Source: Syngnathus acus
Taxonomy: Eukaryota > Chordata > Actinopteri > Syngnathiformes > Syngnathidae
NCBI RefSeq assembly: GCF_901709675.1
Contig: NC_051090.1
Span: forward strand, 11,293,342-11,357,341
Length of the DNA stretch: 64,000 bases
Reading direction: 5' to 3'
Part shown: one piece after another, positions 1 through 17,552 of the stretch
How the letters are laid out: each line of letters begins with the position of its first letter
Numbering within the stretch: position 1 is the stretch's first letter
Translations under genes and position numbers: made by a program
Notes under the pieces: generated by a model
The model's database searches: none
The model's input: the letters and a program-made list of their open reading frames with translations, nothing else
What the model was told of the DNA's origin: nothing

Positions 1-480
1 TCCTCTGAATCCAGATCCATTTTTAAGTCAATGTTTATCAGTTATTACATGAGGTCGTCTGTGTGTGTGTATTACTTGTGTCATAAATGAAGTTGACACG
101 GCTTGAGTGGGTGTGACACTTGATGAAACTTGTCGGAAAGTTAAAGCATCAGAACGACAAGATTTTGTTTTTATGATGGACCTGGTTTCCGAAGATAAAC
201 GATCGCCTCCACGTGGACAAATGTTCTGAGGATTTCATCAAATTTGGAGATTTTGAAGACGCAGAGTGCACAACGGCACGCGTGCTACAAAGGCGCCATC
301 ACGGCCGAGTGCGCACTAGATGCCTTTAAGCCTTTTGCTTTGCACTGAGGCATTCAAGTCAAGAGATCAACTGGATGAGGATTGGAGAGATTCTGGCAAA
401 ACCTGCTCAAACGCGTACTCGTGAGTGCCATCGAAATATTTCAGTTGGACCAACTCTTTGTTTTCTTTTTTCCTCGCTCA
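1..480. other. No recognisable gene; left flank of a hAT insertion
   Basis: I see no coding exon, RNA gene or bounded repeat here. The short open frames lack any recognisable motif and are not flanked by convincing splice sites. The stretch ends at the 8-bp target duplication CGGTCTTG (481-488) of the adjacent hAT element. Confidence 0.5.
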
Positions 481-853
481 CGGTCTTGCAGAGATGGGGA
501 CTCGAGTCACTGTGACTTGGACTCGAGTCGACTCGAGTCGCTGTTTTGATGACTTGTGACTTGACTTGACAAAAATAAAAAAACTTGAGACTCGACTTGG
601 ACTTGGAAGTTAAAGACTCGGGACTTGACTTGACTTGAGACACGATGACTTGAATGACTTCCGTGGTATTTAGTTTATTTTTCAGTTTGAATATAAAATG
701 AATAATACATTTAAAAAAGTAATATCGATAACACGGTAGGACCGCAGGCTGAGAATGGCGTTGTCATGATTGGATCGCTACCCTGTCAATCAATCGTGCC
801 CTCTCTACCTACCTAACGTGTTTATTGGAGAATCACGCCCCTTTATATCAGAC

Positions 854-985
854 ATGCACAAACATGTCAGCGGGAGCGGTACCTTCGGCTATCGTAATTA
901 CCTTAATGACGGCAAAAGACGGACAGCACAGTGCAAGATATGCAACAGAAACATTTCAGACAGCCAGACGACTTTGTCCGTTTGA
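854..985 (+). pseudogene. BED-type zinc-finger remnant of a hAT transposase
   Basis: A short open stretch reads through GTFGYRNY, then KRRTAQCKICNRNIS. The aromatic N-terminus followed by a C-x2-C knuckle resembles the start of BED zinc fingers found in hAT transposases and ZBED proteins. The downstream H-x3-5-H half is lost to a stop. It lies inside a hAT element with a clean 8-bp target duplication, which fits this origin. The match is short and made by eye, so family identity is moderate at best. Confidence 0.45.
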
Positions 986-1217
986 AGTTTATAGAGCTCT
1001 GGTGTCTCCAGATGTTACAGATGAAACATAAAATGTTTCTAATGCTCTTTAATGTGTTTCTTCTCTCAGATTTTTTTCATATCATTTTTTCATATTTGCA
1101 ACTCAAATGTGTCAGACACTGTCGGCAGACGTTCATTTGTTTAGATTGAGCTGTCAATCATTGTATGAGGTAATTTCTTTTTTGTTTGATTCCATGGTGT
1201 ATTTTACTGAATATCAG

Positions 1218-2001
1218 TACCGCGTCTTTCCATGCATAATGCGCCCCTGTGCATAATACGCACCCTAAAAATGGCATGTCGATGCTGGAAAAAAGCCTGT
1301 ACCGATGTATAATACGCACCCAAATTTTGACTCTTAAGTCCGTAAACGTAAAATTATTTCAGAAAAAAGATCATCTTTGGGAACAACCGGATGTTATTCT
1401 GCTGGTCAGTATCACTGCGCATGCGGTAGCAAACTCGATAGCGAAGAAATGTTTCGGATTTGTGTAGGGTACATTGTGACAGCAAACGAGCAGGTGATCG
1501 AGCAAGCGTCTGATACGAGAGCATTGTGTTCGGATGGAGCGTGTTTGAAGTGAACAGCAGAGAAGAAAGGAACAAGGCAAAGTGTTGTGAAATAAAATAT
1601 TACCTGTAATACGCATTTAGGTAGAGAACTGAAATCTCGCTCTTTATATAGCTGACGTGTCTTGCGCATCCGTTCTGCGCATCTGTAATGGCGGCCCCCG
1701 TATGATATCCGGTTTGCGATGGAGATTAAAAAACAAACAATATTTGACAATAACACACCATCAAGGATTGCACCATCGCATCAAACGACGTCAATTATGA
1801 ATTTTACTGACTAAGTGTGTTGGACAGGATGGCTGAATGCGATGCGCGATTGACAACAAACAAGAAGAAAGGTGTGATTTCAAGTTTTATTTCGAGGGAG
1901 ATTTTCTTCAAAAATTGTTGTACCCATGCATAATGCGCACCCCAGATTTTAGGACAATAAATTTGTTAAATTTTGCGCATTATGGATGGAAAAACACGGT
2001 A
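1218..2001 (+). mobile_element. GTATAATGCGC-family DNA transposon, copy 1
   Basis: The ends are inverted: TACCGCGTCTTTCCATG on the left and CATTATGGATGG...CACGGTA on the right, each next to TA. Subterminal TATAATGCGC/TATAATACGC motifs are repeated. TA-flanked CCGT termini suggest Tc1/mariner-type target use, but no transposase is visible, so the superfamily is an inference. This copy lacks the SINE found in copies 2 and 3 at the matching internal position. Confidence 0.65.
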
Positions 2002-2164
2002 ATTACAGTGCAAATCCAAATTATTGTCATATTTTTTAAACAGGTTAGACACATTGGACAATGATGGTTACTTAAAGTTACTTATATCTTGTCTTTTCAC
2101 GTTACTAAGATCAGATTCTGCGGGTAAAATTGCAATAATAAGGTGACTTGACTTGGACTTGACC

Positions 2165-3332
2165 TACCGTTTTTTCCCATGTATAATGCGCAAAATTTAA
2201 CTAATGTATTGTCCTAAAATCTGGGGTGCGCATTATACATGGGTACAATTTTCTTTTTTTTTTTTTTTGAATTTTCTTTTTTTTTTTTTTTTTTGTGACA
2301 CGTCAGCTATATAAAGAGCGAGAGTTCAGTTCTCTACCTAAATGCGTATTACAGGTAATATTTTATTTCACACTTTGCCTTGTTCCTTTCTTCTCTGCTG
2401 TTCACTTCAAACACGCTCCATACGAACAATGCTCTCGTATCAGACGCTTGCTCGATCACCTGCTCGTTTGCTGTCACAATGTACCCTACACAAATCCGAA
2501 ACATTTGTTGCGGCTCCGAGTCACGACGAGGGGCAAGTTTTGGTTTCCAAGGGTGTTTTTATTCCTCTTCAACTTCTCTCCCATACAGAGCCGCCTTTTT
2601 CACATGTCCGCACGTGACTTTCCTCTCTTTTCATTTTCACCTAACTGATCGCGGTGGTGCCTTTATGGGCAGTCGGAGAAATCAACGCCAACAAAAAAAA
2701 TACATCCAGCCTTGTTAAGAAATCACCAGAAAGATCACCATGACAATTGTGAATAATAAATAAATAATTATTATATATATTATATATATTATTATTATAA
2801 TAACAAATAATTGTGATAAATAACTGGAACATCACTCAAATATTGGTGATCCCGTTGAGAGTCTCACATATTTCTTAGCTATCGAGTTTGCTACTGCATG
2901 CGCAGTGATACTGACCGGCAGAATAACATCCGGTTGTTCCCAAAGATGATCTTTTTTCTGAAATAATTTTACGTTTACGGACTTAAGTAACCCGGCCGGG
3001 TCATACCAAAGACTATAAAAATGGGACCCATTGCCTCCCTGCTTGGCACTCAGCATTAAGGGTTGGAATTGGGGGGTTAGATCACCAAATGATTCCCGAG
3101 CGCGGCGCCGCTGCTGCTCACTGCTCCCCTCTCCCCCAGGGGATGGATCAAAATCACACGGGGATGGGTCAAATGCAGAGGACAAATTTCACCACACCCA
3201 GATGCGTGTGTGACGATCATTGGGACTTTAAAAAAAAAAAAAATTGGGTGCGTATTATACATGGGTACAGGCTTTTTTCCAGCATCAACATGCCATTTTT
3301 AGGGTGCGTATTATACATGGAAAAAAACGGTA
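2165..3332 (-). mobile_element. GTATAATGCGC-family DNA transposon, copy 2, carrying a SINE
   Basis: Bounded by TACCGTTTTTTCCCATG on the left and its inverted form ending AAAAAACGGTA on the right. It runs opposite to copy 1, only about 160 bp away, so the two could pair as a hairpin. A headless tRNA-SINE fragment (2991-3232) is embedded near its right end. An AT-rich tract (2760-2810) lies in the middle. There is no intact coding sequence. Confidence 0.7.
2991..3232 (+). mobile_element. tRNA-derived SINE fragment, 5' truncated, inside a DNA transposon
   Basis: It matches the body of the complete SINE at 40968-41290: GGTCATACCAAAGACTAT, GGGACCCATTGCCTCC, then GATCATTGGGACTTTAA. The tRNA head with the A and B boxes is missing. 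A long A run follows the tail. Confidence 0.75.
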
Positions 3333-3487
3333 TTTAAGGACTTGACTTGGACTTGACTTGACCTATTTAAGGACTTGACTTGCCCAAGAAAAAAATGACT
3401 TGGGACTTACTTGAGACTTGAAGGTTAAGACTTGAGACTCACTTGAGACTTGCACATGTGTGACTTGGTCCCATCTCTGCGGTCTTG

Positions 3488-6400
3488 TCTGCGGGAAATC
3501 AAAGATGGCGCCTTTGAGTCGGCAGCCCGATCCGACAGCTCGGCTCGGGGGGAAGCACACTACGACAAAAAAATGCATTCTCTGAAGTATTAATTAAGCC
3601 GTTGTCGGCCCTTTGTGCTCTGCAATTCCCAGAAAAGCAAGCGGCAGCGCGAGGAGAGAGGGAGGCGTGGCCGTGTCACACCCCGACCATAGGGGGGGGG
3701 AGGCCCGTGGGAGCGCGGCTGAATTCATTAACAGCTACGTGGAGCAGATCTTGCTTTCCAGAGGTGTGAAGGCGTTCTGCTCCAAAACAGCTGCAGTGAG
3801 TGGCTTGATATCATCTCAAGCTTCAGCAATCATCTCACCCAAGGCAAGTCGTCCATGTCCAGGTTATTCAAGTTCACACAAACTCACACGTATGACTGAG
3901 TGGAAAGCCAAAATTCAAGATTCAGCTTTGATGTATTAGCAAATAAAGTCGAGTGTCTCCGCTGATGTGGCATTTTATGCACATGCTGTGACAGCTTGAG
4001 CTCTCTAATCACTAATGCGCAATTAAATCTGGAATGAAAATGCCAGAGGAATAAACGGCAAAGGGCGAGAAGGGGCCGTCCCATATCGCCATCGGCAGGC
4101 AGGCGCCGAAGGCCTTGTTTGTCTTCTCCTGAGTGGCCTGCGTCGTATACGGCACCTTAATGATGATGGTAATTAGACGGTGATGATGGAGGCGTCGTAA
4201 CGCTTTGGCCAGTGACGAACCGGAAGATGCCGCAAAGAAAACAGCCGCTCGAAATGAGGGGCCGGCTGGACGGATGGCTTTTAAAAGGCAGCGGGGGGCG
4301 CCATCATCAGCTTCCCTTGGAGTCGCTTAACGCAATTAGTCTGCCTTTGCTCTGAGCCCTCGCGGGCGGACAAGTCCTCCCCGTGGCCCGCCGTTATTAC
4401 GCCAGGGGATAAACACAGACCTGCGTGTGTGCGTAAACAAGCAGGGAGGAAAATGATTAGAGCGCCACCAGCAAAAGAGATAATTGATGCCTGACAATGT
4501 CCACGCATGCATATGCTTAAGGGACAGGGGGGGGCGTAAGAGGTGAATTAAAGGCACATTGACTGTGTGGCAGCTGATGTGATATATGAGGAGCAGCTTG
4601 GCGCAGCTCCCGATTCATCTTGAGCAGAAAGGGGTTCACAAAATGATGTGAAATCTCAAGACCACTGGTGATTGCGTGTCACTCGAGTTGTTTCCAAATG
4701 CAAAACATCACAGACAAGTCGGGAGGTCACATGGCGGTAATGTCAGAGGGGGAACGTTGGTAACGTGCTAAATGTGCTAATGTTAGCTTGCTTTATCTGA
4801 TCTTGTTGGCACCTTCCTTCTGCTATTTTTGTACGCCGTGATAAATGAGATGTGATATGCTGTGATCCTAATTAACATGAAGGCGCATGAGTTTCAACGG
4901 AATTGCCGCTAATTCCTTCACCGTACTTTTTCACAACTTTTATTATTTAAACCGTACTTTTTCACAACTTTTATTATTTAAATTCACTGCCAGCTATGGA
5001 CATTTTTGAGCGTATGCGGCAAACGAATCTAGCAAATGAACTCACGCATGTTGTGGCAAGGCGCTTTGTCGCAGCGTCGTGCTCTGGACCGCAAAGCGTT
5101 TGCAAACTCGGTGTGCATCAACGACATCCGCTGTTCTCGTAACATTGTCAGTGCGCACCTGCGCACCACTCGTGTGCATGTCATCACACTTTTCATCTGT
5201 TTGCTTGTTGTCTCAACTAAATTGATCTCGTTATGTCAGTGACATTTCGTTTAGGCGGCCGTGAGATGAAAAAATGGCTTCTTTAGCTAACGGCCTGGCG
5301 CTCGCTTCAAAATGTGCTGGCAAATTTGATGCAGCAATCTGTGACAAAATGACGGTGTTGGTGTTTCAATTTCCTTGCGTGTTGTTGAGCTTGTGCCCAA
5401 CATCTGCGATCAACCGCAGCAACTTGCTCAAGATGCTCCGTAAGCACTTCAGCACAAACGCTTTTGCTCTTTTGTTCCCCCCCCTCGTTTGTTTTTCTTT
5501 CTTTCTTTCTTTCTTTAAGTGGAACCTGGATTCTGACAACCATTAAAAGAGCAAAACATCAAGCGAGGGAAGCGCGGCGCTCTCTCTCTCTTGCTCGCTC
5601 GGAGCCGCGGTCACGATGCAGGCGGGAGGTGCGCTTGTTATCTTTGTGTTTTGCCGCCATCTCGTTGGCATCAAGATAATCAATTATGGATCAAATGAGG
5701 GCTTCCTTCTCATTCATGCCACTTGTTTTATTCATGCCGACTGTCCTGCCAAGCTCCAAAGAATGAGAATCTCTCAGGCGGGTCACACTGACAAACTTTT
5801 GTAAGGTTTGAATTCACAATATTTGCCTCTGTTGCTCAACAAAACATTGGCGTGACTTATGGGCTTCGGCTCTTGTCTTTTTGGGCTTGCTGGCTATCTC
5901 CCACTTTTCCTTGTCTTTGAAAGCTGGCTGCTCGCTCGCTCGGTGGTCCGTGCCGCTCGTCCATAATTGATGGAGCCGGCTGGCTGGCCGGCCAGCTCGG
6001 TGCTGCGTGGCCACTTCTTGCTGCAATCGGAAGCAGGTGTCGATAAGTGCAGGAAGTGAAAACTGGCACCAAGCTCAGGTGAGTCGGCCCCTTCGGTGTT
6101 GGATGTCCCTCGGCGCATGCACAGGATGCAAACGTTGCCGCACCACCGCTTTCAGGGGCTGCTGATGCCTTTGCTCCTCTTTAGCAAATATGGAGCTTAG
6201 CGGCAATCGGTGATATGGGCCTTTTTTGCAAATGTTGACCGATCTCAGGTGTTTCAGTTTCCGGCTTCATGTGGTGCCTGGGTTGCCTTCTCTCGTTCAT
6301 GTCCCGTCTCCTCGTTCGGGTTTCATCTCCACCCGTTCAATTGGTTCCCAACTGTTCATCTCTCAGCCGTGAAGAGCCGGCCAGAGTTGCGAAGTCGCTG

Positions 6401-6901
6401 CCTCAGCAACCGCCGTGAGAATCCAAATATCAATAAGCTCTTATAGCTCTTACGAAGGGAAATGCCCAAATCTGAGCGTTTTTTTTTTGTTTGCCAATAC
6501 CACTCAAGCACTTAAAGTTGGCGGCTCATTTGACATGTACATTAGGAGATGCTTTTTGCCTCTATTTGCCTCAAGCCTTTCTTCCCTTGCTGCCATATAC
6601 AGCGCCGATAGATAGTGACACATAGTCCATCCTCATTTATTTTTGACAACGTGATTGACGGGGCTTGACCATGCTTAAATAAGAAACCGAGCGGAGTCGC
6701 GCGCAGTCACATGAATGTTTAATGAGGCAGCGCGGAGAATGACTTCCCTTTGAGTAACTTGCCGTCGTTCCAAACGACAACCACAACTTTCACGTGGAAA
6801 AAATGCAACTCAAAGCCAATTGATAAGAAATGTGCCAACGGAACTGCCGGGTGCTCGTGTTTGTCCGGAATTGTTCTTTTGTTCATTGCAAACTTTTGAA
6901 C
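3488..6901. other. Intergenic stretch, no gene recognised
   Basis: I found no supportable exon, RNA gene or bounded transposon. A short (TTTC)n tract lies at 5494-5516, and a direct repeat, CCGTACTTTTTCACAACTTT, occurs at 4921-4940 and 4952-4971. Some segments look like ordinary non-repetitive teleost DNA and could hold conserved non-coding elements; alignment to other fishes would be needed to tell. Confidence 0.5.
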
Positions 6902-7800
6902 TACCGTTTTTTTCCGTGTATAATGCGCCCCCATGTATAATACGCACCCTAAAAATGGCATGTTGATGCTGGAAAAAAGCCTGTACCCGTGTATAATACG
7001 CACCCAATTTCTTTTTTTTTTTAAGTCCCAATGATCGTCACACACGCAGGGAGGCAATGGGTCCCATTTTTATAGTCTTTGGTATGGTCTTAACTAGGCT
7101 GGATGTATTTTTTTTTTTTGGCGTTGATTTCTCCGACTGCCCTTAAAGGCACCACCACGATCAGATGAAAAGAGAGGAAAGTGACGTGCGGACATGTGAA
7201 AAAGGCGGCTCTGTATGGGAGAGACGTTGAAGAGGAATAAAAACACCCTTGGAAACCAAAACTTGCCCCTCGTCGTGACTCGGAGCCGCAACAAATGTTT
7301 CGGATTTGTGTAGGGTACATTGTGACAGCAAACGAGCAGGTGATTGAGCAAGCGTCTGATACGAGAGCATTGCGTTCGTATGGAGCGTGTTTGAAGTGAA
7401 CAGCAGAGACGAAAGGAACAAGGCAAAGTGTTATGAAATAAAATATTACCTGTAATACGCATTTTGTTATTTGCTGATTGTATTAAACTATCACATTCAT
7501 TGTCAGTCAAGAAGAGAAGAGGACTATTATCCCTTCTTTGACGAAATGACCAGAGCACAGTACAAACACACTATTGTTCTTTCGGTATTTATTCAACCCA
7601 CATTCTTTCACAACATGACAAGAAGAGAACAATACATAAATCAATACTCGTACCAGTACCATGATTTTCTTAAAAAAATTAATTTAAAAAAAAATAAATT
7701 AAAAAAAAAAAAAAATTTGTACCCATGTATAATGCGCACCCCAGATTTTAGGACAATAAATTAGTTAAATTTTGCGTATTATACACGGAAAAAAACGGTA
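6902..7800 (+). mobile_element. GTATAATGCGC-family DNA transposon, copy 3
   Basis: The termini are perfect inverted matches (TACCGTTTTTTTCCGTGTA and TACACGGAAAAAAACGGTA). It has the same internal order as copies 1 and 2. A deleted SINE remnant (7021-7088) sits at the position that holds a SINE in copy 2. No transposase frame is recognisable. Confidence 0.75.
7021..7088 (-). mobile_element. Internally deleted SINE remnant
   Basis: The tail-side piece AAAGTCCCAATGATCGTCAC-type sequence joins directly to GGGTCCCATTTTTATAGTC, the head-side piece of the same SINE. The middle ~150 bp is deleted. It occupies the same site in the host transposon as the SINE in copy 2. Confidence 0.65.
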
Positions 7801-12067
<4,267 letters not shown>

Positions 12068-12602
12068 CTCCATGGATCGCCACCTTGTCGTGGTGGAGAG
12101 CCTTGCGTGTTCCGATGAACCGGAGAGCAATGCTGTCTGGAGTCTCGGCTCCTGGTAGGTTCAACCATGGCGGTAAGGACGAAGGGGAGGTTCCAGACAA
12201 AGTGCGATCCAAAGACCTCAACGGTGGGAGTGGCGGAGGATGACACTGTGAGTCACAACGGCACTGAAGGCGGATGAAGGCTGCAACAGAGGGTGGTCTC
12301 CAATCGTCATGGACTCCATGCCATTGGATCCCGGCCCCTTTCTGCCAAGGACCGTGTGGTGGCTGCAGGCGCATCAGTCTCCCCACGCTAAAAGATGTCA
12401 CGCGCAGGCGTCCTCCTGAAGGGAACCTATTCCATTTTACATCCTGGACAACAAAGTCCTGTGGCGATCAGGAAGTGGTAACGGGGGCAGGACCGTGAGG
12501 TTTGGCAGCCCCTAGCCACAACCTGGCACACAGGCGGTGGGTGTTAGATTCAGTCGTTAAGTTCTTGGACTGAGGCAGAAGAGCTTCTCGGCAGCTGCAC
12601 CC

Positions 12603-13871
12603 ATGACTGAGAAGCCCTATTCAGGATCCACTCTGCTCACCCCATTAGGGGAGGGGGTTAGGAAAGGTACCCTAAACATAGCCTGCCTCAAAAACTCCTG
12701 TCTGGAATACCGCATCCAGAGGGATCACCACCACGCGGTCAGAAACAAAAACATGTACACAACGTGCGGGACCCTAACGGACAACCGCGCCAGCGATCGA
12801 CCTGAAAGGCGAACTGCCATCATCTCCAGAGAGCTAAGGAAGTTCCCGATTGACATCGCAGCACTCTCCGAGACCCGGCTGGCAGATGAAGGGCAGCTGA
12901 AGGAGGAAAAAGGTGGATATACTTTCTTTTGGAAAGGAAACCCTGCAACTGAGCCAAGAATCCACGGTGTGGGTTTTGCTATCAAGAACCGCCTCATCAA
13001 CCACCTCCATGAACTCCCTGTGGGCATTAACGAGCGCCTAATGACCATATGCCTGATGCTTGTCAACAATCAGATGGCCACGGTCATTAGTGCCTATGCA
13101 CCAACACTTGATGCACAGGACGAAGTGAAGGAGGCCTTCTACGCTGACCTAGACAAAGTCCTATCGGAAGTCCCCAAGGAGGATAAACTAATCCTGCTTG
13201 GAGACTTCAACGCCAGAGTGGGACGAAACCACCACCTATGGAGGGGTACGCTGGGGAGAGAAGGGGTTGGAAACACAAACTCTAATGGCACATTACTACT
13301 AACCAAGTGCTCAGAACACAACCTGGTCATCACCAACACACTTTTCCGTCAAAAAAACAAGTTCAAAACATCTTGGATGCATCCTCGCTCCAAACTGTGG
13401 CATCTCATCGACTGTGTCATTGTCCGCTCTAAAGACCGTCGCGATGTCTTAAACACCAGAGCAATGACCAGTGCAGACGACTGCTGGACCGACCATCGCC
13501 TCATTCGCTCCATCATGTCCATCCGCCTAATGCGGAAAAAACGGATGCAGAAAAAACAGTGCCGGCCAAGAATTAACATCGAGCTGTTGAATGACACCAC
13601 CTACCAACAACAGCTGCAGGAGGCTCTTAGTGCAGCGCTGCCCAACCACTACCCAGAGGATGTTGAAACACACTGGAGCACACTTTCGACCACCATAATG
13701 AACACCTGCAAAAAGCGGACGCATCAAGACTGGTTTGATGAGAATGACACTGAGATCCAGCAGCTAATTAACAACAAGCGGCAAGCTTTCATCACCTGGC
13801 AAAATGACATCCACTGCAAGGTGAAAAGAGTAGCCCATGCCAAAGCGAAGGCAGCCGTCCAAACTTGGTTA
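12603..13871 (+). pseudogene. LINE endonuclease domain (APE-like)
   Basis: This encodes the target-nicking endonuclease half of the LINE polyprotein. Visible motifs in order are LSETRLADEG (catalytic Glu), SAYAPT (Tyr), LLGDFNARVG (Asp/Asn) and TDHRLIRS (Asp-His). These are the standard exonuclease-endonuclease-phosphatase signature. The first Met at 12603 is a guess; the domain proper starts near 12670. The frame runs to a stop at 13878 just past a shift in phase. KLKNQWWTKK, read in the next frame at 13873-13905, looks like the continuation of the polyprotein, so the break is a short indel plus the downstream insertion. Confidence 0.8.
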
Positions 13872-13906
13872 GGAAACTGAAGAACCAATGGTGGACAAAG
13901 AAGAAA

Positions 13907-14566
13907 GCTCAGCGCCGCCTGTACTTCCTGCGGAAACTCAGGCGAGCAAGTGCTCCTCCGGCCGTCATGACTACATTCTACCGTGGCACCATTGAGAGCG
14001 TCCTCTCCAGTTGTATCGCTGTGTGGGGTGGTAGCTGCACTGACTACAACATGAAGGCCCTGCAATGCATAGTGAACACGGCTGGTAAGATTATTGGTGC
14101 TTCGCTCCCCTCCCTGAAGGACCTCCCATCTCACCTGCAAGGCGACCACGATTGTGTGATGTGAGTCACCCCGCTCACTCTTTGTTTGGTCTTCTGCCCT
14201 CTGGGAAGAGGTACAGGAGCCTGCGCTCCCGCACCACCAGACTCACCAACAGCTTCATACTCCAGGCTGTTAGGATCCTGAACTCTCTCCCTTCTCCTGC
14301 GTAACGTCCTGTACATTTGCGCTATATTCTGTTTTTGCTCCTCTTATTTATTATGTTATTTGTTTATTTATTATTTATTCATCGCTCTTATTTATTCATT
14401 GTTTGTGCCTTCTTGTTTTTACTTTTTGTGTTGTTTACTTCTATGTATATTGTGTACTATGTCTTGTCACCGTGGGATAGTGGGAAACGTAATTTCGATC
14501 TCTTTGTGTGTCTTGACATGTGAAGAAATTGACAATAAAGCAGACTTTGACTTTGACTTCGCTCTA
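13907..14566 (+). mobile_element. 5'-truncated LINE tail (Rex1/L2/CR1-type) nested in the larger LINE
   Basis: It encodes only the end of an RT polyprotein: RLYFLRKLRRAS, then FYRGTIESVLSSCIAVWGG, then, after a frameshift, VLLPSGKRYRSLRSRTTRL and SFILQAVRILNS. An AT-rich 3' UTR and a tail of TTTGACTTTGACTT follow. A conserved C-terminus with a short tandem tail is typical of CR1/L2/Rex1 elements. It splits the host LINE between the endonuclease linker and RT. Part of the host linker seems to be missing, so insertion was accompanied or followed by a deletion. Boundaries are approximate. Confidence 0.7.
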
Positions 14567-14569
14567 AGG

Positions 14570-16517
14570 ATGGCCTGCTGCTGAAGGACAAGGAGGCAAT
14601 TGCAAACAGGTGGAAAGAACACTACGAGGACCTCTTAAACAGGGACACTATACCTGAGATGGAGGCTCTTGATCAACTACCACAACAGCCCACAGCTGAA
14701 AGCATGGGAGAGCCACCCAGCCTGAACGAGCTGCAGGATGCCATTAGGAAGATGAGGAACAACAAGGCTGCTGGGCCCGATGGAATTCCAGCAGAGGTCT
14801 TGAAGAAAGGCGGACCCGACCTTCTCAACACATCCATGCCCTGCTTCTTAAGATCTGGGAAGAAGAGGAAATCCCTGCGCAGCTCAGAGATGCCTTAATC
14901 GTCTCCGTATTCAAGAAAGGAGACAAGGCAGACTGCGGGAATTACCGTGGCATTTCTCTCCTCTCCACCATAGGGAAAGTCCTCGCTCGGGTTCTGGCCA
15001 ACAGACTCACCCCCCTGTCAGAAAGCATCCTTCCTGAGTCTCAGAGTGGATTTCGCCCAAGTAGAGGCACCACAGATATGGTTTTCATTGCTCGACAACT
15101 GCAAGAAAAATGCCGGGAACAAAATCAACCACTATACATGGCCTTCATAGACCTCACCAAGGCCTTCGATTCAGTTAGCCGTCAGGCCCTTTGGCTGGTT
15201 CTATCCAAGATTGGCTGCCCAGACAAATACATCAGAGTACTGAGACTACTGCATGATAACATGTCAGCCACAGTGCTCAGCGGCAGTGGAGACGAGACGG
15301 AACCCTTCAGGGTTGACACAGGTGTCAAACAGGGATGCGTTATCGCTCCAACACAATTTTCCATCTTTATCGCTGCTATCCTCCGCCACACAAGCAAGCA
15401 TCTGCCCCACGGAGTCAAAATCATGTACAGAACTGACGGTCAACTTCTCAACATCAACCAATTCAGGGCTAAAGGTCAAACCACCACCATATCCATCATG
15501 GAGATGCAGTATGCGGACGACAATGCCCTTGTAGCCCTGTCGGAAGAAGACCTACAGAGTATTCTGTCTGCCTTCGCGAGGGCATACAAACAGCTTGGTC
15601 TAGCCATTAATATAAAACAGACCCAAATCCTCCACCAACCACTACTAAACTGCAGTTTGCCTGTCCGCCCCCCAAACATCTCTATTGATAACATCCAACT
15701 GGAAAAGGTTGACCACTTCCACTATCTCAGCAGCCTCCTGTCATCTAAAGCCACCATTGATGATGAAATTGACCATCGCCTCAGCTGTGCCAGTGGGGCT
15801 TTCTCAAGACTACGGAAGCGAGTCTTCGAGAATCGTGACCTCCAAGCAAAGACCAAAATCCTGGTCTACAAAGCTGTGGTCCTCCCCATCCTTCTGTATG
15901 GGTCAGAAGCCTGGACCACATACAGCAGGCACTTAAGGGCACTGGAGACCTACCATCAGAGATGCCTCCGGAAAATCCTCAGGATCAGCTGGAAGGACCG
16001 ACGCACCAACACCAGCGTCCTGGAGGAGGCTGGCTTGCCTACCATCACTGCCACCATTGCCCAAAACCAACTCAGATGGATTGGCCATGTAATCCGCATG
16101 CCTGACTCTCGCCTCCCAAAACAAGTCCTTTATTCCCAGCTCGCTGAAGGAAAACGGGCCCCGGGAGGTCAGAAGAAGATGTTCAAGGACAACATAAAAG
16201 CAAACCTGACGAAGTGTCACATAAACCTTAAAACTTGGGAAGGCAAGGCCACAGACAGGACGATGTGGAGAAACCTTGTCCGTGACGGCGCCGCTCAATA
16301 TAACGTTGACCTCCACCATGCTGCTCAAGACAAACGCAGACGCAGAAAGGAGAGCGCCTCCACTAAGGTGGCCCAACCCAAACCCACCACCATTACATTC
16401 CCCTGTCCACACTGCACCAGAGTTATCGGGTCCAGGATCGGCCTCTTCACCCACCTGAAGACCCACAAAGACCAGGAAAGAGGACCGTCATACTCGACTA
16501 CGAGTGACCGCCGATGA
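14570..16517 (+). pseudogene. LINE reverse transcriptase domain with C-terminal zinc finger
   Basis: The first part (14570-14850) reads LLKDKEAIANRWKEHYEDLL and NNKAAGPDGIPAEVLKKGG. A one-base shift then leads into the second frame, open to 16517. Visible RT motifs are YRGISLLS, QSGFRPSRGTTD, AFIDLTKAFDSV (first Asp), GVKQGCVIAPT and MQYADDNALVA (YADD). The C-terminus has CPHCTRV...LFTHLKTH, a C2H2-type finger. Apart from the single shift it is well preserved, so insertion is fairly recent. Confidence 0.85.
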
Positions 16518-16523
16518 TGATGA

Positions 16524-17417
<894 letters not shown>

Positions 17418-17552
17418 ATGGCTACTGAAAATAACCAGAATCAGTGCACCAGTCCAAGTCCAATGGATCCATTTGTCAACTTTGAAAAGGTGCATGTTAC
17501 ATATTGAATTTAAATTGGTTTGCTCTCATTGCTGAAACGTTTTCGCCAACAG

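Larger units (their letters stand above)
489..3479 (+). mobile_element. hAT-superfamily DNA transposon with nested insertions
   Basis: The element starts CAGAGATGGGGAC and ends with the inverted counterpart GTCCCATCTCTG. It is bracketed by a perfect 8-bp direct repeat, CGGTCTTG, at 481-488 and 3480-3487. An 8-bp target duplication is the hallmark of hAT transposition. Both arms are rich in ACTTGACTT/ACTCGAGTC motifs. A BED-finger-like remnant lies inside at 854-985, as expected for a hAT transposase. Two copies of an unrelated GTATAATGCGC-family element (1218-2001 and 2165-3332, opposite orientations) have inserted into it, so the original element was far shorter than the present 3 kb. Orientation is taken from the BED remnant. 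No intact transposase remains. Confidence 0.8.

Noticed and set aside
13872-16523. Endogenous retrovirus
   Set aside because: No LTR, gag, protease or envelope; endonuclease type and tails are those of non-LTR elements.
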